Shown here: piece by piece, positions 56,766 to 64,000 of the stretch
Layout: every line of letters begins with the position of its first letter
How positions within the stretch are numbered: position 1 is the stretch's first letter
Assembly (NCBI GenBank): GCA_946894095.1
Contig: OX335651.1
Coordinates: forward strand, 9,260,501-9,324,500
Length of the DNA stretch: 64,000 nucleotides
DNA from: Incurvaria masculella
Taxonomy: Eukaryota > Arthropoda > Insecta > Lepidoptera > Incurvariidae
Direction of reading: 5' to 3'
Made by a program: the position numbers and the translations under genes
The notes under the pieces: model-generated
Databases searched by the model: none
What the model was told of the DNA's origin: nothing
The model's input: only the letters and a program-made list of their open reading frames with translations

Positions 56766-56799
56766 TTTATAGTAGTAGAAACAAATTGCTTAGGTACTT

Positions 56800-57080
56800 T
56801 TTAGGGTTCCCACCCAAAATGTGCCAAATGGAACCCGATCACTAAGCCTCCGCTGTCCGTACGTCCGTCCTTCTATTACAGGGCTCTATCTCATGAACCG
56901 TAATAGGTAGACAGTAGAAATGTTCAGAGCGTGTGTATTTCTGTTGCCGCTATAACTAGAAATAGTTAAATTAAAAAACAAATTAAAATTAAAGGGGGCC
57001 ACCATATAAAAAACGGTTTCTTTCTAACATTTTGTATTATGGTACAGAACTCTTCGTGTGCGAGTCCGACTCGTTTCTTT
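56800..57080 (+). repeat. Dispersed repeat, TTTTTAGGGTTCC ... GAGTCCGACTCG
   Basis: Starts TTTTTAGGGTTCCCACCCAA, contains GGGCTCTATCTCATGAACCG and ends with TTATGGTACAGAACTCTTCG and GTGTGCGAGTCCGACTCG. These start and end phrases are familiar from a high-copy lepidopteran repeat (recognition from general knowledge, not checked). Confidence 0.6.
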
Positions 57081-57780
57081 GTTCCAAGGCCATCCGAACT
57101 GGTCGTGGTCCGATTTGAATGATCGGTACCAAAAGCGCGTTCATAACTGGTCCTACTCGCGGCGTCCCGTGAACGGTATGACGTCGTCGTTACATCAATC
57201 AATGCCGTACACAGTGTTCACGCTTTTGGGGTAGGACAACTGTCAGTGTCACATTTTAACGTTTCTATACCGTTATTGACCGAGCGAAGAACGAAACTCG
57301 AGCAAAAATGCTTTCGTATATCCGGATATTGTCCTCTACAGGTCGCATTTCTCAACCGAAAATTTTGTGAGCAGATTCGATAATTTAATAGATTTTTCTA
57401 GTCGAGCAAGTTTTTTAAATTTTTTCAAATGTCAAATGTTCAAAAAGACAGACTCAGACTCAAAAACACAGGTCTATATCTCAGAGAGCCACTACTCTAT
57501 CGTCTTTCAACCGTGTCTTTTCACAAACCATTGAACGTTTCTCCAGAAAATCCAAGTTCAGCTTAGAGGAATTAATTAGATCCAAAGAGGTGAACTACTA
57601 CAACTAATTACTTTTGTTCCATGTTTGTTGTTTTGTTTCCGTAAGCGCCCGCACAAACGGTCCGAATAGTTTTTGATGCTTACAACTTTGAGAGTGCATT
57701 CTGATTCGGGCTTATTATTCGCTTTTATTCTCTTTGAGCACTGTAATCGCTTACAGTTAAAAACGGACCAGAGTGATTAT
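57081..57780. other. Sequence upstream of AGBL5
   Basis: No gene supported. Mildly GC-rich at 57,060-57,240. Confidence 0.35.
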
Positions 57781-58176
57781 ATTCTGTGATATGTACGAAC
57801 TTCTGGCTAGTCGCCGCCATCTCGTTCCGCTGTGCAAGTCTCAATAATCTGTAAAATCATATTTCGGTTTTCTGGTGATTTATAAATATTGAAAAAAAAG
57901 TTGGAATAATTTATCCATAACGAGTGGCTCCTATTCTGGTGAACTAACACTTCACTGAATTGGAGAGGAGTGCAAGCAGTGATCAGCTGTTATCCGTCAA
58001 TCGATTGTCAACACAATCCTTACATAATTTTGTTTAGATTTTTGGTATTTATTTGGATTTTCGAGCATCCATACACACAAAACAACTATTTGCACTGATG
58101 ATGAGTGCATGTGTGCATTTTTATTTAGCTCACACAGTCGCCTGAATGCGCGCTGCGGCGATGTAGCGCTTCAGAC
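57781..58176 (+). promoter_or_regulatory. Probable AGBL5 promoter and 5' leader
   Basis: A GCCGCCATCTCG motif (57,812 region; core of a YY1/Pho-type site) precedes the gene. A good acceptor, GCATTTTTATTTAG, ends at 58,128. The start codon therefore probably sits in a second exon beginning at 58,129, with a non-coding first exon upstream near 57,800-57,860. Inference. Confidence 0.35.
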
Positions 58177-58279
58177 ATGGATCACGGCGACATTCTGGAG
58201 GCTGGGGGGTTCTACTTCATACACAACTTCGACTCTGGAAACCTCGGCCATGTACAGCGAGTACCAAACGACCTCATCT
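58177..58279 (+). CDS. AGBL5: AGBL5 coding exon 1
   Basis: ATG at 58,177; [20 protein letters not shown] then [14 protein letters not shown]. Donor ATCT|GTGAGT, phase 1. The FDSGNLGHV segment places the start within a few residues of that of known CCP5 proteins. Confidence 0.9.
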
Positions 58280-61200
58280 GTGAGTGTCGCTAAGACTATA
58301 GCATCTGAACGTGTTACACATTTGGACCAAATCCAATTCTTTGTCAACGCCCAACTTAGTTATCCCATGGAACCAATGGTTTTGTCAATGCATGGAACAC
58401 AATAATAAACATTTCGCTGGTTATATGTTTTAAAAGACCGGATTCTAAAGCTCCCAAAGGTTGGCTGGTCAATAGCATTTTGAATTCAAATATTATTAAA
58501 TATTCATTGCAGAGAACTTTGGCATGTGTATATTTCCCGTACCTAGTTACAAGCTCCTTAATGCGCTGATTAATTTGTTTAGATGGCCGTGTCGTTAGGC
58601 TGGCTTGGCTGTAGACTTAGATTGAAAATAATGTAGGTATATCTCGATGTGTATAATTAATTAGTTACTGTTAAATTTTTTTTTCAAAGTGGTTCTTTAA
58701 AGAAAGTCCCAAAAATTTCCAGGCCAATGAGCAACCTCAATAGGCTTTTTTATGTTCATTTTTGCCGAAAATATATAGAAAGAGTTAAGCGAGAAGAACA
58801 GACAAATAATAATGTAACTAAAAACCTCAACAAAGCCTAATCACCGATCAATGATTTGAAAACCACTGTACCAATTTCTTTTATAATTTGTCGACCCAAG
58901 AACATCTTAAATTAAAAACTGTAAATATGGCATGAAATAATTTAATTTAGACGCATTAGCTGCCTGTCTGTCCTAAACTAATTAACTTATAGGAATAAAA
59001 AAATTAAGAACGGTGGCTTGGGACAGCCGGTAGGCACGATATTCCTTTTGCTATACAGAGTGTCGCGTTCAGATGGGTCTGTATGGGTGACTCTAAAACT
59101 ATAAGAGAAAATATGTTCTTCGAACCCTTGACTGCTATTTTAGAGATATGAAAATCTGGTTTCATAGATTTAAAAAAAACTTGTGAATCGAACCTAGTTA
59201 TTGTGAAAAAAACCCTATGTTTTTTTAATACGAAAATTGGTAATGTAGGTTGTAAAGAGCAAATGTTCCTATGAAACTTTGTGTCTAATATAAAAAGATA
59301 ATTAATGCTGTATTTACTTAATTATTTTATTGAAGCAACAGACCTTAGTACCTTCAAACAAAAATGGATTGGTACAAAATCTAGATTATTTCTTGTGAGA
59401 GGTCGATAAAGTCTACAAAATCAGCTGAGACTGTCGAATATCTAACAGCAGCCATAGAAACTACATTAACGCAAATTCACCAATAAAAGGCACAATGGCA
59501 GTCATTTTAAATGTCAATTTTAATTTAATAATTAAGTAAATACATAATTTTCTTACAATATTAAATTTCGTAGGGTTAAGGTTTCATAGCAACATTTGCT
59601 CCTTGCAACCTACATTATCAATTTTTGCAATAAAATAACAGGGTTCGTTTCCTTAGTCGTGCATGATTTTTTTTTCAAATCTATGAATGAAGTTTTTCAT
59701 ATCTCTAAAATCGATGACGTGGTTCCTCAGGACATAGTTCTCTATCTCTTATATTTTCAGAGTTCGCCATACTGTCCCATCTCAACGCGCCATTCTTTAT
59801 AATAGGTAGGGGAAAAAGTCTTTTCGCATTATAGTATGTATGAACTTGTAATAAAATCTCTTTGGCTATACTATTTGTATCTGGCTGGTTTTGGTATCAT
59901 TGAAAGTTTAAATTTTAAAGAACATAATTCCAAATTCAAATTAGGAAAATGTGTGATTCTCATTTGTTTTTCGTACTGTCAAAATGAGTGAATCTAATGA
60001 AGAAATTCGATACATTTTAAAATTTTACTACAAAAAGTTAAAAATGCAACGCAAGCCGCGAAAAAAATTTGCGATGTTTATGGACCTAGTGCAGTGTCTG
60101 TGAGAGTAGCACAAATTTGGTTTAAGCGTTTTCAATCCGGAAATTTTGATGTCAAAGATGCACGTCGCTCTGGTCGCCCTATTACGGATAAAATGGATGC
60201 CATTTTTGAAAAAGTGGAGCAAGATCGGCATATCAGTAGTTACGACGTAGCTGAAGAACTAGGAATTGACCACAAAACAGTTTTGGCGCATTTGAAAAAA
60301 ACTGGGTACACAAAAAAGCTCGATATTTGGGTACGTCACGAGCTCACTGAAAGAAACCTAATGAACCGTGTACTCATTTGTGATTCTTTATTACGACGTA
60401 ATGAAACCGAACCATTTTTGAAGAAGCTGATAACTGGTGATGAAAAGTGGATCACGTACGACAAGAACGTGCGAAAAAGGTCGTGGTCAAAGGCCGGTCA
60501 AGCTTCACAGACTGTGGCGAAACCCGGGTTATCGCAACAAGGTGATGCTGTGTGTGTGGTGGGATTGGAAGGGCATTATTCATTATGAGCTGTTACCACC
60601 AGGCAGGACCATCGATTCTGAACTCTACTGCGAACAACTAATGAGATTAAAGCAAGAAGTTGAGAGAAAGCGGCCGGAATTAATCAACAGAAGGGGTGTG
60701 GTTTTTCATCATGATAACGCTAGACCTCACACATCTTTAGCCACTCAGCAAAAACTAAGAGAGTTTGGCTGGGAGGTGTTAATGCATCCGCCGTATAGTC
60801 CTGACCTTGCACATTCAGATTTCCACCTGTTTAGGTCTCTTCAGAATTCTTTAGGCAGTGTCAGGTTAACATCACGAGAGGACTGCCAAAACCACTTGTC
60901 GCGGTATATTGATCAGAAGTCCCAATATTTCTATAGCAATGGGATCATGTCCCTACCTACAAGATGGCAAAAAGTTATCGAACAAAATGGTACCTACATA
61001 CTTTAGTTAAATGTAAATAAACCATATTAAAAATGTTTTGAATTTTCTTAAAAAATGCGAAGAAACTTTTTCCCCAACCTAATATTATTTGCACAGGTTT
61101 TTTCACACAGTTTTAAAACTGACATACGCCACAGAATAACGCAATCCGTTCTGGCATCTCATAGTACCTAGTGCACGAAACGACGTGCCAAAGTATAAGA

Positions 61201-63940
61201 TGATTAGTAAATATACTTTTTCGTACTAAGCAAGTATAATTTAATATTTATTGTGGAATAAGTACCAAAAATTAATTTTTTTCCGGAGTGCCCTTGTATA
61301 TTTTTTAAATGTTTAAATTGGTATTACTAATATTGCTCATCATTCACATTATGAATGATAAGTATACAATGATTATATGTATGTATAGGCCCCTTTAAAA
61401 GTGTTGCCAGAAGTCGATATATTTTGTTTGTTCATGTTTTGCTAGAGCTCATTTCCAGCACTTTGGTCAGTTGCCCACTGTACATTGGTTCTATACTAAA
61501 ACATGTTAGACAAAAATTATAGAGAAACTGAAAAGCACAATACATAAATTTCTAAAACGTAAAGTAATCAAATTATTAATAAAAAATTCTTAGCCAACAT
61601 TGGGGACATCAAAATTTATGTGACCACACATTGCAAAATTGTTATAAGCTCCACACATCTCTTTATATTCAATGGGCCTGAGAACCCATTCGAAGCATTG
61701 ATAGTGAAGATCAACATTTCCTTGCCTTCCCTGACACGACCATGTGTATGATGCAGTGGCGAGCATCAACCATCGCACCAACAACCTGGAGACGCCGGAC
61801 TACGAGTTCAACGTGTGGACACGGCCCGATTGTGCCGGCACTCCGTTTGAGAACGGGAATCGGACATGGTTCTACTTTGGAGTGCAGGGAGGGCAGCCCA
61901 ATATGCTGGTAAGATACATATAGAGCTGATTTATTAAAAAACCCACATGGGATAAGTGTCATGGGGTGGGGTAGGAGGTGGTAAGTTAAACATATTTTGT
62001 AGAAAAAAATCAATCAATTCGGACTGACGGTAGGTATGTTTTCAATCTTAGTACTGACACAAAATCTGTGGCACACATTACTCGGGTCTGTGAGACCTAT
62101 CAGTCAATCACTCACTAACTTTTTGGTTAGAATTTTTGGAAAGTGCTCATACTTTTCAGGGGTTGCCTTCACAAATTCCAAAAAGCATAAGGTCCAAAAC
62201 CCAGAACATCCAAAAGTATGTATTTTTGCATATATTTATAAATGCAAATATTATAATCTAACCTAACCTAACCTAACCTAATTGAAAAAGTTCCGAATTC
62301 ATTAGTGTTTTGGACGGTATGGGTTTTGGACTTTGTGCTTTTTGGACTTTATGATGCGTCCCCCTTTTCAGGTGTTACAAATTTATTTTGCCCCTTTTGG
62401 AAACACACAATTAGAAAACCACTCTGCCTATTAACGTGACGTTTTTATGTTGCATCAATCAATCAATATCTGATTCTGCATGTTATTTTTTCAATAAAAA
62501 ATTTAAGACAACCTTGATGCAAACATATTTTTCCTATATACATTATATAATTTATTTATTTTTTAAAAAGGTGTACAGACTGTTTTTGATACCGACAATT
62601 AAGGCGGCCCAACCTGCTCATCTCCCCATACAAAAGGGGAAAGAAGATCACGCCCATATTTCTTGTCAGAGATCCAAAATTTTGCTCAAAATAGCTTTAT
62701 TTATTCGAACTAGATGTCTGATGACCATTGGCATTGTACCATTGTGTTTAGTTTCTAAGTTATAAGGTCCGAAAGTTCGAATTTTTCGCGCGTTTTATAC
62801 AATAACTTTGGAGGTGGATTACGCAATGATAAAGTAAGAACATCGTAAAAAGATTAGTCATCAGACATAGCTTATTTAATCAAGATTTATGATCTATTTG
62901 ATTTTTGTTAGATTTTTGACTACAGCGGTCGTGGTTTACTTTTAGCTATAAGTCGTTTTGAAATTAAAATTTTCGTAAATCTTACCAAATCATACACTAA
63001 GCACATGGTCTTTTTTGTGGACATGTTGCATCTTCCTCATCACGGAGCCTGTCTTATTCTTTGAAACAGAGAAGGTCCCAGAGCGCAACAGCACGGTTTT
63101 GTACCCTGCCCGCGAATGAGTTGGGCCCGCCGGGTTGGGCCGCCTTAAGTAAATCCCCGCAGAAACGAACGAAAGAAAGAGTAGATATAGATAAAAACGT
63201 GGAAAGAAGATCATGCGCATATTTCTTGTCAGAGATCCAAAATTATACTCAACATTTGATCATACTAGATGTCTGATGACTATTGGCATTGTAAAATAGT
63301 GTTTGGTTTCCAAATTATAAGGTCCGAAAGTTCTAATTTTTTTGAGCTTTTTATGCAGTAACTTTGGAGGTGGATTACTCAATGATAAAATAAAAACATC
63401 TTAAAAAGATTAGTCATCAGACCTAGCCTGTTTCATGAAGATTTACAATCAATTTGGTTTTTGTTTGATTTTTGACTACAACGGTCGTGATCTACTTTTA
63501 GCTATAAGCCGTTTTGCAATAAAAAATTTCGTAAATTTTACTAAATCAAACACTATGCGCATTGCATTGTCTGCTTTATGGACATGTTGCATCCTCCTCA
63601 TCACGGAACTGGTCTTTTTCTGTGAAACAGAGAAGGTCCCAGAGCGTAATGGCTCGGTTTTCTACCGTGCTCGCGAATGAGTTAGTCCCGCCGGGAAGGG
63701 CCACATGAATCGTCTTTGTTGTTCACCACAGACGGATCGACTAGCCTGTAGACAATTAAATAAAAGTAAATAGCTATTGTTCCGTTGCTTTATACATTAT
63801 CAATGTGTATGCAGGTGCGGCTCAACATCATCAACCTGAACAAGCAGGGGAAGATGTACAGCCAGGGCATGGCACCCGTCACGCGCACCCTGCCCGGACA
63901 ACCCCACTGGGAGCGCATCCGAGACCGCCCTATCCACTCT
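58177..63940 (+). CDS. AGBL5: AGBL5/CCP5 cytosolic carboxypeptidase, 5' part
   Basis: Three exons join in phase (58,177-58,279; 61,757-61,908; 63,815-63,940) to give the first 127 codons. The reading frame runs off the window at a donor. Diagnostic segments of the CCP5 N-terminal domain are [16 protein letters not shown] (exon 1), [13 protein letters not shown] and [16 protein letters not shown] (exon 2), and [15 protein letters not shown] with HWERIRDRP (exon 3). CCP5 is an M14-type zinc metallocarboxypeptidase that removes branch-point glutamates from polyglutamylated tubulin, mainly on axonemal and other stable microtubules. The catalytic zinc-binding residues lie downstream of this window. 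Intron 1 contains a mariner copy, intron 2 two TTAA-type elements and intron 3 the start of a fold-back copy. Confidence 0.93.
58400..59795. other. AGBL5 intron 1, left part
   Basis: AT-rich intron sequence upstream of the mariner insertion. No internal exon seen. Confidence 0.5.
59802..61082 (+). mobile_element. Mariner (DD34D Tc1/mariner) element
   Basis: A 1,281-bp element flanked by the TA target duplication (59,800-59,801 and 61,083-61,084). Terminal inverted repeats of ~28 bases: ATAGGTAGGGGAAAAAGTC on the left; the right end read inward is TTAGGTTGGGGAAAAAGTTT. Both continue to TCGCAT. One transposase gene lies between. It sits in AGBL5 intron 1 in the same orientation as the gene. 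Confidence 0.93.
59984..61006 (+). pseudogene. Mariner transposase with two frameshifts
   Basis: Starts [18 protein letters not shown] at 59,984. The frame shifts by one base near 60,037, in an A-rich run, and again near 60,530. The three pieces together cover a full ~340-residue mariner transposase. They include the helix-turn-helix region ([20 protein letters not shown]), the linker ([10 protein letters not shown]), and the first catalytic Asp in [11 protein letters not shown]. The second catalytic Asp is in [11 protein letters not shown] and the third in [13 protein letters not shown], where the usual Pro before Ser-Asp is His. The stop is at 61,004. The catalytic residues are intact but the protein cannot be made in one piece. 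Likely a cecropia/mellifera-like subfamily; not resolved. Confidence 0.9.
61090..61750. other. AGBL5 intron 1, right part
   Basis: AT-rich; no feature seen apart from the acceptor TGTATGATGCAG before exon 2. Confidence 0.45.
61757..61908 (+). CDS. AGBL5: AGBL5 coding exon 2
   Basis: Acceptor GTATGATGCAG, donor ATGCTG|GTAAGA. Encodes [20 protein letters not shown], then [20 protein letters not shown] and [10 protein letters not shown]. Enters in phase 1, leaves in phase 0. Confidence 0.93.
62178..62346. repeat. Hairpin element carrying CCTAA telomere-like repeats
   Basis: CCAAAAAGCATAAGGTCCAA and ACCCA on the left pair with TGGGTTTTGGACTTTGTGCT and TTTTGGA on the right. Between them, at 62,258-62,281, lies (CCTAA)n, nearly five units of the insect telomere repeat. 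Located in AGBL5 intron 2. Confidence 0.75.
62603..63144. mobile_element. TTAA-flanked MITE, complete copy (542 bp)
   Basis: Flanked by TTAA on both sides (62,599-62,602 and 63,145-63,148). Inverted ends GGCGGCCCAACC and GGTTGGGCCGCC are exact over 12 bases. A TTAA target duplication is characteristic of piggyBac-type transposition. The ends do not begin with the CCC/GGG of the best known piggyBac elements, so the superfamily is only suggested. No coding capacity. In AGBL5 intron 2. Confidence 0.8.
63196..63704. mobile_element. TTAA-family MITE, second tandem copy
   Basis: Same orientation and order of blocks as the preceding copy: GGAAAGAAGATCATGCGCAT, GGTTTCCAAATTATAAGGTC, GGACATGTTGCATCCTCCTC, CCGCCGGGAAGGGCCAC. 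It lacks an intact left end and the right TTAA. The two copies lie only ~50 bases apart. Confidence 0.75.
63815..63940 (+). CDS. AGBL5: AGBL5 coding exon 3
   Basis: Acceptor GTGTATGCAG, donor CACTCT|GTGAGT. Encodes [39 protein letters not shown] and IHS. Phase 0 at both ends; the next exon is beyond the window. Confidence 0.93.
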
Positions 63941-63957
63941 GTGAGTACACCTTTCTT

Positions 63958-64000
63958 TTTATGCAACCTGACATTGAAGACTAATACCACACAACTATTG
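63958..64000 (+). repeat. Start of a fold-back family copy
   Basis: TTTATGCAACCTGACATTGA then AGACTAATACCACACAAC matches the left terminus of the 40.7-kb copy. It is cut by the window edge, in AGBL5 intron 3. Confidence 0.65.

Overview
This is an AT-rich, repeat-dense stretch of an intron-rich animal genome. It is almost certainly an insect and most probably a moth or butterfly. The reasons are short GC-rich exons in AT-rich introns, a BEL/Pao retroelement, a DD34D mariner, an RTE-type LINE, many short inverted-repeat elements, and an interstitial tract of the insect telomere motif CCTAA/TTAGG. The lepidopteran assignment is inference from the general look of the repeats; no database search was possible.

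Two host protein genes can be built with confidence, both on the + strand and both by following splice-site phase. (1) A seven-coding-exon gene at 44,700-52,694 encodes a 354-residue protein with two membrane segments and a long Pro-rich tail. It loosely resembles TMEM200-type proteins, but its function is not established. (2) The 5' part of AGBL5/CCP5, a cytosolic carboxypeptidase that acts on polyglutamylated tubulin, has coding exons at 58,177-58,279, 61,757-61,908 and 63,815-63,940 and continues past the window. A third, weaker candidate is a first coding exon at 8,191-8,225 behind an initiator-like sequence near 7,990. No later exon of that gene could be assigned.

The rest is mobile DNA and unexplained intergenic or intronic sequence. 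A 7.08-kb BEL/Pao element (27,816-34,895, minus strand) has LTRs that appear to differ only by a 2-base indel and a 5-bp target duplication. A 151-bp inverted-repeat insertion sits at its gag-protease/pol junction and carries a TGA stop. A 1.28-kb mariner (59,802-61,082) with two frameshifts lies in AGBL5 intron 1. A 5'-inverted RTE LINE (19,632-20,362), flanked by a 9-bp duplication, lies inside another repeat.

The most distinctive signal is a dispersed fold-back family with at least 15 copies or fragments (best copy 40,691-41,314). Its arms of about 220 bases surround a core with tRNA-like A- and B-box promoter sequences. Other families include a TTAA-flanked element with GGCGGCCC ends, a hAT-type MITE with an 8-bp duplication, a TGACGTCA-containing palindromic element, a ~330-bp MITE present four times, a TATACG-rich fold-back, a 32-bp minisatellite and several near-perfect hairpins.

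Layout: 1-7.6 kb repeats; 7.6-8.2 kb possible promoter and first exon; 8.2-27.8 kb intron or intergenic DNA with nested repeats; 27.8-34.9 kb BEL/Pao; 35-43.6 kb repeats; 43.6-53.1 kb two-TM protein gene; 53.1-57.7 kb intergenic with repeats; 57.7-64 kb AGBL5 5' part.
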